This document shows, in pieces, positions 47,940 through 60,901 of a DNA stretch of 64,000 nt. The notes under the pieces were generated by a model. The model saw nothing but the letters and a program-made list of their open reading frames with translations. It was not told where the DNA came from and did not search any database. A program made the translations under genes and the position numbers. The stretch covers positions 303,492 through 367,491 of the forward strand of contig NW_019774280.1 of the NCBI RefSeq assembly GCF_001039355.2, given 5' to 3'. This stretch comes from Lingula anatina. Its lineage: Eukaryota > Brachiopoda > Lingulata > Lingulida > Lingulidae. How positions within the stretch are numbered: the stretch's first letter is position 1; every line of letters starts with the position of its first letter.

Positions 47940-49362
47940 TAAAACCCTTGCCAAAGAAAAAATTCAAAGAGATTAGAAAATGCTGGTAGTAGCAAAATGA
48001 AGCTGTTTCTACCCCCACGTAAACGTGATATCGGTGGAAAACTAAGCAGTCCTTTTACATCATGAAAGGCAGCCTTTGGGCTCTTTATTGATTGTTTGTT
48101 GTGCGCAATAGCTTTGATGTGGCTGTATGAAAGCGATGGCAAAGTTTGCGTCTTTCAGTTTGTGAGTTTTTAAATATATGCACGTAAAGTTCTGTTTTTT
48201 AGTTAGGAAACTATTGGAAATTAGAAACCGTGCTTGATAATCGGTTTATGAGACTGTTACATCAAGTTTCTTTTCAAGCTGACAAAGGTAGGATCCTTTT
48301 TAGTGTAAAAAGCAATCAAATCGTTCGGTTGTAATCTGATATGAACTCAGTATTTGGTCAATATTTGGTAAATTAATTCACTTATAGTGTAACTGCTGAC
48401 AATGGACAATCTACATCGATGATGGAACGTCATTTGCTTCATGTCCAAAGTAGCCGCGATTCTCAGTCAAAAAACACTTTGCTTCGAAAGTGGTCTTAAA
48501 CCACGGTGGCCGTTTTGGTAATATTAAAGTTGCATATGGCGACTGCTGTAATAAGTTGTAGGGAAATTAATTGTTAGACTGCCACGGTTGGATAATGCTG
48601 CTTTGGATCCTCAGCTGATTCGCCACAATAACTTCGGATCAAATGCATAATTACTGATGTACTGTGACTGCTCTGATGCTGCAATTGCTTTAGACATATC
48701 TAAAAAGTTACTAATGAACGTAGTGAACCAAGTTTTACTTAACAGCCTCGTTAAAAATATATTGATAAATACGCATATACTGTATATACATTTTTCATAA
48801 GCTATTCGGGGACATGACAACGGCTTATCTGGCATTTGCAGAATTTTTATAGAAACAAACCCCAAAAATGCTTTATAAATTTGTGTCTCGGTAAGCCGAT
48901 GAGATAACAGACGGAAGATGTAGGTAGCAAGCACTTTAATGAATGCGTAAATGGTTGCTCACTCTCTGTCGACATCAAGAGATGCCCTTATGTCTGATGC
49001 GGCTTTGTGAATCAAAGGATCAAAACTTCCAAACGTTTTCATCAAATACAAAACAGGGCGCCAATGTTTTATAAGACGGCTTTTAACTTTTTTTTTTGTC
49101 ATCTCACATTTAGTAAGTACAATTAAATATGTGTCTCATGAACAAAATAATTTGTTCCGGTGTGAATTTTCTCTGGCGATGGATGCTGGGATGAGAAATA
49201 AACATCCTCGAAGCCTTTTGAAATGTACACGATAAAGACAAATTTTGATGAGTATCAGTGAAATCAGCATTCCAGCAAGACAGTTGTCTGCGATCAGATA
49301 AATGAGACAAGAAAATGGCCACAAAATAAAATTACCAGTATAAATCTCTGCAGGTAGGGATG

Positions 49363-49402
<40 letters not shown>

Positions 49403-49910
49403 AATTTAATGAATATTATTTGAATAATGAAAAAGAACTGCCAAAAGAATGAATTAGAATAATAGAATAATTATCAGAATAAATATGGAGAGTTAAAAGG
49501 AAATAATAGGAATGAAAATAGTATCATATCACAGAGTTTTCAGGTTCGGCATCTAATGGCTGCTTCTCCCGTGAAAATGAACTGATTGACCCCAAACTCA
49601 AAAAGATGAAAGAATACCCTAAGTGGAACACCTGCCGATAATATCATAGGCTAGACGTGTGTAGTTTCTGAAAATCAGAACAAATAATTTTTTGGCAAAA
49701 AATTCCATTTTTAGAAAATTTTGGCCCGTTTGACCTTGAAATGAAGGTCAAAGGTCAAATCTAAGGACATATTTGGAATCTCCATGTATGACATTCGGTC
49801 AGCCATCTACAGAAAGTATTCCCACAATTCCTTTGGTTCGGGAGATATTTAGCATATAATTTTGCTAATTTTGAACAAGGGTGCATTGCTACAAATGCCA
49901 CACCTAGCCT
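47940..49910. other. B3 upstream flank, no gene seen
   Basis: Up to about 48900 it is homologous to the B1/B2 upstream flanks. A GT run of about 19 units lies at 49362-49400. A partial dispersed repeat at about 49530-49905 carries another ER8+DR1 motif (about 49731-49757). Confidence 0.6.
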
Positions 49911-50634
49911 GAATACAAAGAGAGCAACGGATGGCCACTTTTTATACCAGACTTAATAAACAAATACTTTGTATACAAAATAATATTTAATTTATACAAA
50001 AATGATTTTTGGTAAGAGTATAGGCGCTAATATAATAATAATAATAATAATAATCCTTTATCTTGAACAAAGAAGACAAGTAACGGTAGTAACATATATC
50101 TTGGCTTTAACATATCACATGTGAAATAATATAAAAGATAAACCGTCTTAAAAGAACAACGTTTTAACATATTAAGTCTGGCGGATTAACAGATTTAATG
50201 TCAAGATTTTCATTGACAAAATCTGACTAATAACATCTCTTCTAGTCACCCAAGATTTACCAATGCCCCACATTGTCATCGCGACCAGTCAAAGCGTACG
50301 TGTCAGGGCCTAGTAGCATTATTGAGATTATTTTCACGCTAACAATTTCAAACTATAAATCTCAGCTTGGCTGCACTGGAAATAGAACGTCAAATCTACT
50401 GCAACATTCTATCAGAATCGACTGGGAATATTGACATACGAGACCTTAAGCCGTTCATGTCCTTGCAATTATCATGTTGTTCTGAATATCCCAGCTTGTG
50501 GGGTGACATACGAGATCTTAAATATGTGTAGATATATAATATGGGGCGGAAATGCCAAAGTAATAAAGTTTGAACCATCTTTCAGGGTTTATTTGTAAAA
50601 AGTAATCCACCGCGTAAAAACGTGGACAAATTAT

Positions 50635-53600
50635 TCAATTAAACGCATTGACGTCCCTCATCCCTTCCAAACTTTTCAAACTCCTCCACTTCCTGATGTA
50701 TATAAGCAAAGAAAGTGCAAAAACGAACACGCCAAAACATGACGCAATGGACAGGAACACTGCATAGTAGCTACCTGTGACGCCACGAATGTGTCCTGAA
50801 AAATAGTATGGGTATAAATGACAAATACCAGTAGCACAACGATAAAAGAATCCAACAGCAGAGCATTGGTACAATAAAATCTCCCTCTTTCTAGCCACTG
50901 TGAACAAATAAATCCATATTGCAATGTTTACATTAGTGATAAATACAAATTTGTCATGTAAATTTTTTTTCAAAATCGTATTTTGCATATATTAATGACC
51001 GTGAAATAAAAACTATTTGCTCTTCTATTCACAATATTATATATATCACTCTGGCATTAGTTCTTTAAATGAATTCTTCATTTCGGAAATTAACCTGGCA
51101 GTTCACGGGGAATTGTAAATCTGTAACAAGTGGACCTACCTGCCAAGTAGGGTCCCACAGTACCTCCAACACCTTTGCTGAAACGCATCGTCATGAATAA
51201 CGTATCGATATTTTCTCCGTCCATGATTTCATTGTTGACTGGATAATATCCGGCAAGGTATGGGCCAAGTACAAACCCAGTGACTAGAAAAATTATTTAA
51301 AGCTTTGTTTAGAATAATTGCCACGTAAAATTCTATAATGTGACTATAATCTCATCCTGTTCTGTCTGTAAGAACGGTAGCCATGGCACGTGAATGCGCA
51401 GTTAAATTCTAGCGTACCTATATACTAAAAAAATTCACATGCGAGTAAAAATATTTTGCTAGATTCTTGACAAATTAAAAGCACTGTGCCCAAAATGACG
51501 TTAGAAAATATTTATCACAAAGGTCATAATTCAGTTACTAAAAACACACCCACCAGCACAATACACATATGAAGCAGTCAAAGATGTCGAATATGCTGCA
51601 ATAATATAATTCACAATGAGCACCGTAGCTGCCATAGAGTTTGCAACCATAATATATCCCTTCACATAATCCCCAACAAATGAGGCAAACGTCTGTCCAA
51701 TCATGCCCATCATTCCAAATACTGTTAAAACCTTCACTGCGTCGTCTTCTGTATATGCAAGGTCAATCAAATGTTTTGGCTGAAGAAACGAAACCCGTGG
51801 AAAACAATGAGCATACTATATCAAACTCAAAATCCAACTGCAAATAAATTTCAGCATCATAATCAACCGGGAATTATTTGAAAACCTATTATCACACGCT
51901 GTAAGCTGTTTGGTAGAGATTGGGAAGCACACTCTATCTCTCTTTGTACTACACGGTAAAAACAGTGTTTAGCATTTAAATACATACAACACACGTTAGG
52001 CACCTATACGCATTTAGAAATATGTGTAAAAGCTAAGCACGTATAGCTTTTCAAGCGTTTCACAGAAGAAAAAGCTAGACACGTTGGCAGTGTTACACGT
52101 TTAGCTATGTGTTTAGCTTCACCGGTGTCACGTGTACGGTCCGTTCTGCGTGAACCATCCCTTCTGACCGACTGTACACGCAGCAGACGCATGTATGAGC
52201 CGTTCCGTGAATGATCCGTTCTTTTTTACCTGTACTGTTATATTCGGCTAGTTCATTTCCTTCCACATTATACATTTACTATGATGGGGATAAAATTCAT
52301 GTGTTAATTGATAATTTTGATAGAGAATCAGCGTCAAATTACAGTTTGACGCATGGATGAACCTACCGTGGACAGGCCGTCGTTATTCAGCTGCTGGCTA
52401 CTATTTTAGTATTGATTTTATTAGGCTAGTGTGTTGATATGGCCACTTAACGGAAATCGCAGTAGAGGTGAACGTCTATAAGAAATATATGAATACTTCT
52501 AAAGATTATGTTTGAATTTACAGTATGTTCTCAACAGTTTATTAAAGGCTACGAATGTATTGATGACTCTATAGAGACGGACTGTACACGCCGGAAGGCT
52601 CTCAGATTTGCCTGCGCTTTGTGCGCATGAGCAGAACGGATGGTTCACGCTCCGAGCGGGACACGCCACACCGGTGTAACGTGACAGAGAGTCCCCCATA
52701 ACAGAGAGTCCGCTTTCCATTCATTTGTACAGGTGAGCCTCGTCCTAGATTTCCACCCACTTAGGTCAAACTAATTATAATGGAGGGCAGACTTTCTGTT
52801 ACACGGACCCTCAGTTTCGTTACACCGGCATAACAAGTCTATCACAAGCTAAGCACATTGGCTAAGCACTTCCCCTGCTAAGCGCGTGAGGCTGCTAAAC
52901 ATATGGAGCTGCTTTAGGTGTGGAATTCCTAAACGCGTGGAGCTGCTGAACAACACGTTTAGCTTTTCAAGCTTGTCACAGAATAAAAATACTTCACAAT
53001 CCCATGTATACGATCCCATAACAAGTTTATTACAAGACTCAACAATATGGCTTAAAACTTCCCCTTGAAGGGCAAAAACCACTAAATCAGCCAATCACCG
53101 ACTGTTATAGACCAATGTAGTTCAGTGAGAGAAAATGAGTGCTTTTTACCATTTTTTTCCTGGCATTTCTTGTGTGTTGCTAGGGTTAATTTTGGTATCA
53201 ACTAGCAGGCTAGGGTGTAGGTCTACTGCCAGTTTTTTTTTTCAGGACCAGGCACAGGTGCGGTGCAGTCGTGAGACCTCTGGCGGAGGGGGCTACTGAC
53301 TGTGAGTGGTGCAGTGGTTTGTTTACAAACAGAGGGGTGCACATGTTCAAGTGATGCCGGTAAGACAGTGGACTTGATGACAATATATTTTTTTGCCATT
53401 GGGAGTTATGTCAGTCTGTCTGCTGTCCATGGGGATGGCAAATGTTTCACAGAGTAATTTTCTTCATGCAGTTTTGCAGGCATTTCTTAGTATGGTCGTT
53501 AATGGGAAATTATTTGGTGATTTCTGCCCTGTAAACGTATGGAGCTGTTGGAGGCGTGGAGCAGCCTGCTCGAACGCATTGTGTCCTTCCTTGCAGTAAA

Positions 53601-56236
53601 GCCCCCTTTACACTGGACGGCGTCATTTCTGCGTTCAGCAGTCCCGCCCAATTTGAGAGTTAAAAAATTATAATACTTTTCGTGCCGACAACTGGCTGAT
53701 CATTGAGCATTCATTCTGATACAAAATCAATGCTTGTGCCTCCTTATTAAGACCACAGCGTTGCCAAATTTCATGGTCGCAGAGAGGACGCAGAAAGGAC
53801 GCTGTCCAGTGTAAAGGGGGTATAAGGTGTGATTATGTAAAATTGGCCTATTGAGTAATAATCCAAATAACAAATTCACGACGTTATCAGCTGGTTACAT
53901 GATGGTGATGGTATAGAATAACGTTATGGTAACGTTATGGGTGTTTTTAACTACATGCAAAAAGATGCCCCTGCGATTTTATAAGCGTTTTATAACATTC
54001 TGGAAAAACATTATTTAATGTTTTGAAAACCTTTTTTATAAATAACCAAAACACGTCTTATGCTGTACTAAGATCTAATATATCCGTTTATTAGATCTTA
54101 GTGCTGTATGAACTACAGTTAGCGGTTAATTCCAAATTGGGCTTGGGGTTAGTACATAGCTGACAAGAGCGGTGCGATTTGTTAAATATCGTTACCAGCA
54201 TGCGATGAAAGCTCAAATAAACCATTATAATGAATACCCCACCATCATCCTGATGTTCTATTGTTCATTACTTCCGGAAAAAAAATAAATAGACATCAAT
54301 ACCGTTACGCATTTTATCAAAATATGAAAAAAATGTTTTAAAGTAAAAGTGATAGCTGTTTCGTGTCTTTAGTAACCTAGTGAATTTTCCTAACTTGATT
54401 TTCAGAAACATATTCCAATAAACTTCCTCGCAAGGTCAGCTAACACAAGGATGAATAAAGGTGACGGTGTGAAATCAACGTTGTTGACAGTTCACGGTAC
54501 CCTGTTATACAAAGAGATAGCTATAGCAGTTAAAGGTGACCGTGACTTTGTGTGTGTGTGACTAAAACAGTTGAAACCCTTACCACCTAAAAGTTAAGCA
54601 AATACATCCTACATTTAATAGGCGTCACACGCGTCAAAGCGTGTAACATATTAAGGAGCTTAATGTGCTTAGGAGCTAAACGCATCGAAAAAATGAGACA
54701 TAACAGGTGCTTAGAAATGTGTTTAGTGCTAAACACTGTTTTTACAGCGACGTCCAAGCGCTTCTTACCCGTTGTCAATCCCTCTGTTTAACCAAGGGGT
54801 CTTTAAAAGCAAGAAGTATAGATCTTCAGACGGCAAAAATGGGTTTTCGTTAAACGTCTTTACTGTTTCGAAAACTGCTGAGAAAATCATTTTAATCGGT
54901 TAACCTGTTTTCGTGTCCTAAGTTTCAAAATTGTCAGTCACACTAGTGATGGGGTTCTTGCGGCGTAATTCTATTTTTGAAATTAAAGACAATAAAATCG
55001 CATCAGCTCTTTACCATTGATTTAAAGGGACGTTTAATTGAATGCTATTAAAACTATTAAACATGTGAAACATACCACTGTCATGATGTTTACTTTAAAT
55101 ACTTACTAATATGACCACTGGTAAGAAATAACCAAATCCTTTGCAGCACATTGCCACAGCCCAGATTCCATGAATGAAAACTTTAGAACGCACAGACCAT
55201 GGCGGTTTCTGAATGAATGTCGACCTGAAAGATCGTGTTTTTGTATTCTTGAAGCAAAAACAAATTACATATATATCTTCAGAAAAAGTAAAGTTTTTTT
55301 CTGTATATCGCACTCCACTTGCGTCTCATTGTGGAGTACACAGGTGAAAATATGACTTCAAAATGTTCAGATATGGCTGGAGGCATGCTCGACGTTCTGG
55401 GGAAAAATACCGTCCAGCTGCCGTATTAGACTTGAGAGCTAGCAAACGAACAATTTATCTTTCACTGCCAGTCCAGGAACTTCACTGCCCCAGCAGCAGC
55501 TTCCTTTTATGACAGTCTGGTATGTCCCCGAACGGTGTCGACTAGCCAAACCTCTTCAATTTGTAGATGGCTTGGAATTTTCCGCATATTTAATTTTTTA
55601 AAAGATATATTTGATGGTAAATGAACTTGCTGCCCATGTGACATCCATGATGGTTTCATCGAATCATCAAAATTAGCAGTGATTGGCAATGAAGTTATTT
55701 TTAACATTGTAAGGATGTTTACTGGTAAATTTCTTGGGTTTAAAATGTGGTATGGTTCAAGATCAAAGGCATTTTATATGCGTCTGTTTATTTCTGTGTT
55801 AACTGGCGGCCATTTTGGATATGTCGTGATCCCCATTCAAAGGTTTTTGGTAATTTTAGAATGTTTATTATGCTACCTTGAGAAAAAACACTAGGTGATG
55901 CATATTATTTTGCATTTTTTGCGGGTGAAACTGCATATTTCCTGGGCTAAAAGGAGTAAAATTCTTACTTCTGCTAGCAGATATAAAAATTAACATACTT
56001 TTCATTTTCTCCATCCTCCTGTTGTTCTGTGGATGCTACTGGAGGACTGCCGAACACCACAAGTAGAAGAAAACCAAAAGATCCCAAAACAGCAGCATAA
56101 AGTCTAAATGCCCAGCGCCATCCCAGTGATGGGTCGGCGCACATTTTGGCATTGACAGCATTTAGGACTGATGCACCTGAAGTAATAGTTAAAAGTACGG
56201 GGATAACTTTTTGTGTATTATTGTGAAATGGAAGCA

Positions 56237-56290
<54 letters not shown>

Positions 56291-58154
56291 TGTTAAAAAA
56301 GATAACAATTGTCCGTGTGAGATTCATATTTCACGAGAAATACATCGTAAACAGCCCATAGAAATATAATAAATTCCGTTTTACCACCAAAACAGCGGTT
56401 ATTGTATTTATTCTGGAACATGTGCTTGCCATCAGACCATAGATGGCGATACCTTCGAAATAATCTCTTCAGGAATAATAACACAAAATCAAACTTTTTG
56501 TAAAAAACCTTGAATAACTTTGAATGTCGGAATGAATTAGGTAACCATTGGTTAATATGGGAAACTCGTCTTTTACCGCAGGGAAAAACGTTGTTTTCGA
56601 AAAAGAACAGTTGTTATCCCTTTAAGGTGCTGTGTGGTGTGTGGCGACATACTTACCAAGGAAATCCATTGCACCCAACATACTATTTGAGAAAACATGA
56701 AACCGGTGAGTCCATGGGAACCAAAGTGCCATCACTAAATGTGTGCATAGCACAAATAATCCACCGCCAGTTCCGAACAGAATTCCAACAGATACAGCCA
56801 CAAACTGTGGACTATTCGCAAAAGACGTCAGTATCAGTCCCAGTCCCATAAGAGATGCTCCAAGAGCTGTAAATTGCCGAAGACTGAACTCTCCAACTTT
56901 AGACAATGCCATGTAGATAAGGTTACTGAGGGATGTTTTGATCGCTAAGTACACCGAGAGCGGGGCCCCTATGAAAAATAAATATAATTTTTTAAATTTG
57001 CGTTGGCGATAATTACATTGCGATTTTTTAAATGAGCACCATTAATACATAGCACGGTGACAGGCGCCGAGACTTAGGCCGCATTCAGAATAGATGATCC
57101 GCGGACTAACTGATCTGCGGACTAAACATGGCCGACCTCTCATCAAAATAAATTGCTTAATCCCTTGATGGTCTCACCACCTCCACACGCGCCATTAAAC
57201 GGATTAAATCTCGGCTCCGAGGTTTACCCAGCAGGCAAACGACATTGATTCTACGTTGATTCAACGTTGATCCACCAAAATTAACGTTGATTCAACGGTG
57301 AGTCAATGTCGTTTGTCTGCTGGGTAATTGCTAAGCCCTTGGAGGGATTGCGTGTAAGGAGGCGAGGAGTGGTTGAGAACATCCTCTTGTCGAATATCAA
57401 GGGCGAGACACCCTTCTAATATGAACCACTGAATATGCCTACTAGGAAATATTTAAATACTCTTATCTTCCTCCACTGAAACTCATTGTTTCCCACCATT
57501 CGAAGGCGAGACGCCTAAAAGGGTAACAATAAGTAAAGAGAAAAACAAAGAAAAACAGAATACTCTTCATGCCTGTCTGAACAAGACATGGCTCATTACA
57601 GAAAACGAAAACGCCTAACCGTCTACTTACCCGTCTATCTTAAACTTTGCTAAAACCTGAAAATACCAAAGCCATTGGACAAAAAAGCACCTCTACAGCA
57701 TATCGACTGAGCTCAAACCACAATTGCCCCAAATCTAAGTGCTAAAATGACTCCCTTCGAGGGGGGCGAGGGTCGGCGAGGGTCGGCTTCATATCTTCGG
57801 CCTGTCATTCCTAAAAAACTGACCCCTCCCCCCTTCAAATAATCCTGGATCCGCCCCTGCTCCTGCCCTTACTTCCAGGCTACTTTGAATCCACCATATT
57901 TGGTCAATTCCTCCATTTAAAAGGATCTCAAATTTCTTGCAACAAACTGCAATGTACCAGTGCTAATGCTATGTACCAAAAGCAAAAGAAAAAGCCTTAC
58001 CCAGCAGTGCAAGAGACGACTCTGGAAATGTTTCATCCTGTTGGAAACACAAGATTACCGTTCCCCACGAACCTTCAATTCCAATTTCAACCAACAATAG
58101 AAGAATACAAATCCCCAGTACAATCCAACCTCTGTAAATACCAGGGGATATCAT
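50635..58154 (-). CDS. SLC16/monocarboxylate-transporter-like MFS protein, 430 aa
   Basis: Seven coding exons on the minus strand: 58154-58001, 56968-56657, 56176-55999, 55224-55107, 51779-51554, 51283-51140 and 50795-50635. All borders are GT-AG and the summed length is 1293 bases, in frame from ATG to TGA. The product is hydrophobic throughout, as expected for a 12-helix membrane transporter. Segments include RGWIVLGICILLLLVEIGIE (helix 1), FTALGASLMGLGLILTSFA and LGWRWAFRLYAAV in the first half, then GYFLPVVILPKHLID and GTVGPYLAGHIRGVTGSYYA in the second; the last matches the GP.AG...TGSY motif of SLC16. Substrate unknown. The weak point is exon 1: an acceptor-like TTTACAG just before RGW could mean an upstream start exon. 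AATAAA is at 50593-50588. Confidence 0.82.
51952..54749. mobile_element. 2.8-kb non-autonomous inverted-repeat element
   Basis: The ends read CACGGTAAAAACAGTGTTTA and, in reverse complement, CGCTGTAAAAACAGTGTTTA. The paralogous intron at 62055-62594 is only 540 bases and has the empty site (TCTACTACGTCC). Many TTTAGC/GCTAAA-rich sub-repeats lie inside. No transposase frame is visible. A complete smaller element is nested at 53602-53820. Target duplication is not clear. Confidence 0.85.
53602..53820. mobile_element. 219-bp element with CCCCCTTTACACTGGAC termini
   Basis: Inverted ends of about 32 bases (CCCCCTTTACACTGGACGGC and its partner with ACAGC). Nested within the 2.8-kb element. A one-ended relative is at 39903. 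Confidence 0.9.
56238..56290. repeat. CA and GA microsatellite
   Basis: Adjoining CA and GA runs in the transporter intron. The same position in the second paralogue (63717-63794) has an expanded version. Confidence 0.9.
57224..57327. mobile_element. 104-bp fold-back element, CCCAGCAG type
   Basis: Both ends read TTACCCAGCAG.CAAACGACA in opposite orientation, and the middle has repeated CAACGTTGAT. Lies between transporter exons 1 and 2. Confidence 0.85.
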
Positions 58155-58309
58155 TGTCGTTTGTCTTTGCTGTCGTGTGTTTATCCCCAGTGTCCTCTCA
58201 GCACGCGTCTCCTCAGTTTTTTCTCACTTAATATTGAACAGAAATGACATGTCCTTGATAGTAATAAGAACCCACCGAGACAGTGACAACCGACGCTTCA
58301 TTTACTTGT

Positions 58310-60170
58310 ATGTGCGCCTGAAACTTGTTTTTTTCTTTCATGCGTAATCAGGCGCGAATCCACACCGCCTTGACCGGCGTCTGTAAGCCGGTGGGAATTT
58401 TTCAAGAGTGTGGTATGAAGACAGCATTCCGTTCTGAGTTTTTTAAATTGAGATGTATATGTACCTTCATTATTAGTGAGTGTTTAGCCAAATCTTATGT
58501 TAATCATGATCCCCATTAATGTTTAAGTAAAGATAAAGTAACAGGCGCTGAGCTTTACGCGAAATAGAGCAGATAATTGGCGAAGTAAAATGTCCATGTC
58601 AGGTATTTCTAAATATTGTAATGTAAATGCACGAAGTGTAAATTACCATAACAAGGGTGCATGCATTGCCTAGATATATGTTAATTTATTCTACAACAGC
58701 TTCTGTTAATTCAGTTAATCATTATGATTACGTTTTATCGTTACTATATTCATCTTAAATTCAGGTACTTTTACAAGTTTAACTGCTGGTTTACAGAGAC
58801 ATCTCCGCGATGAGTGCGATCGGAGGGACGCGTGGCTTCTCAAGGAGGACGATCCCTATTTCAAAGGTTTTCGTGAGGCCTTAGACCCCATTTCCATAGA
58901 TTTTAGATAGATCTATCCCTGTGGGGAGTCTCACTAGATTACTGTCAGCTTAGCCGGCTTAAGAGTCTGTCCCGCCTACTAAAAGCTGTAAGGGGGTAAT
59001 TAACTATGGTGCGCGCACGGCTGACTGCAATTTAGCGTGAACCCCCAGGGAGTTAGGTCGATCTAAATCTTAATCTATAGATCGATCTAAATCTCTGGGA
59101 ATACACCCTTAGACTCTAGAAGGAAAACGTTGTTCAAGGAAGGGGTCGGAGTCGTACCAAAACGCTCAGATCCCGTGACGTCGGACGACGAATTACAACT
59201 GTGGGAGAGCGGCGTGTTAAATACCACAACTAGCACTGGACTCTCTTACTGTGTTTATTTTTATAATATGAAAATTTTCGGTTTTAGAGCTCGAGATGAA
59301 CATGACGGCCTCATGGCCGAGCAATTTTCTTTTGGAGTGGAGGGGGGTAGGAAATATGGTATAGATAAAGTACGAGGCGCTGAGCTTTACGAGAAAAAAA
59401 GCAGAAAATTGGCGAGGCGAAGCCGAGACAATTATCTGCTCTATTTCTCGTAAAGCTCAGCGCCGAGTGCTTTATCTGGCTTAAAGGTATACCCCTGTAG
59501 ATAAAGTACGAAGCGCTGAGCTTTACGCTAAACAGAGCAGATTATTGGCGAGGCGAAGCCGAGACAATTATCTGCTCTTTTTCGCGTGAAGCTCAGCGTC
59601 GAGTGCTTTATCTGGCTTAAAGCACGGTTCATGTGCGGTGACACCTATTGCGTCTGTGTCATGCAGTAGGTGACAACGCAGAAGTAACAACAGAAAACGA
59701 CACCTCTCTTACTCAACTGATGGAAATTCCAACACAAACTCTCTTTAAAGCTGACATTAAAGATGAGCAGCCGGAGAGGTTCGAGAAGCCGTTGACTAGT
59801 TCTGAATTTTCTCAGAATTTGGCAGACAGAATACCAAACAAAACTCAAACAAGTACTAAATGGGCCATAAATCTGTTTAGTGACGGCGGACGTTAATTCC
59901 CTCGCCACGAAACATCCCCACTGACGTAAAAAACAAAACATTCACCAGCCATTTCAATTGCTAATTGGTCGATTCTTTGTATAAATTTGTTTAATCCGTT
60001 CTTAAAGTTCGATCTATATATTTTAGATAAAACTGAAACAAGAAGGAAAATAAAGCAAGAAACGACGGCTGTCTATCTGCCTCATCTAAAGAAAAAGCTC
60101 CAATCTAAGAAAAATAAGTTCGCAGAATTAAAGCAGGAAATTGATGTGTGAATACAAAAAGAGCAACAGA
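58310..60170. other. interval between the two transporter genes
   Basis: Contains short inverted-repeat elements at 58889-59103, 59363-59477 and 59499-59613, and a partial relative of the latter pair near 58540-58600. Open frames at 59130-59453 and 59648-59896 show no domain and overlap the elements. From about 60150 the duplicated downstream flank of the transporter begins (compare 49915). Confidence 0.6.
59363..59613. repeat. pair of fold-back elements, AGATAAAGTACG type
   Basis: Two 115-bp units (59363-59477, 59499-59613), each with inverted arms AGATAAAG.ACGA.GCGCTG, stand in direct tandem 21 bases apart. Confidence 0.9.
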
Positions 60171-60901
60171 TGGCCACTTTTTATATCATATTAATAAACA
60201 AATTAATGTACGGAGTTAACATTTTGTATACAAAATAATAATAAAATTTAGTTTATACGAACATATTTTGGTAGGAGTATAGGCGCTAATAAAATTATAA
60301 TAATAATTCTTTATCTTGAATGAAAAAGACAAATAATGGTAGTTACATATATATTGGCTTTAACGTATCACATGTGAAACAATACAAAAGATAAACCGTC
60401 CTAAAAGAACAACGTTTTAACATATTAAATGTAAAGGTTCTCTTAAGACTGACGGATTAACAGATTTAATGTCAAGATTTTCATGGACAAAATCTGACTA
60501 GATATAATAACAACTCTTCTAGTCACCCAAGATTTACCAATGCCCCACATTGTCATCGCGACCAGTCAAAGCAAACATGTCAGGGCCTAGTAGCATTATT
60601 GAAATAATTTTCACGCTAACGATTTCAAACTATAAATCTCAGCTTGGCTGCACTGGAAATAGATCGTCAAATCTGCTGCAACATTCTGTCAGAATCGACT
60701 GGGAATATTTACCTTAAGCCGTTCGTGTCCTTCCAGCTATCATGTAGTTCTGAATTTCCCAGCTTGTGGGGTGACATACGAGATCTTAAATTTGTGTAGG
60801 TATATAATATGGGGCGGAAATGCCAAAGTAATAAAGCTCGAACCTTATTTAAGGGTTTCTTTGAAAAGGTAAGCCATCGCATAAAACGGAGGACTAAATA
60901 T

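Noticed and set aside
58001-58154. Missing exon between transporter exons 1 and 2
   Set aside because: Helix 2 seemed short at first, but the exon 2 segment APLSVYLAIKTSLSNLIYM can supply it and the phases join cleanly, so no extra exon is required.
59130-59896. Frames of 107 and 82 codons between the transporters
   Set aside because: The first runs into a fold-back element and the second has no domain or exon context.
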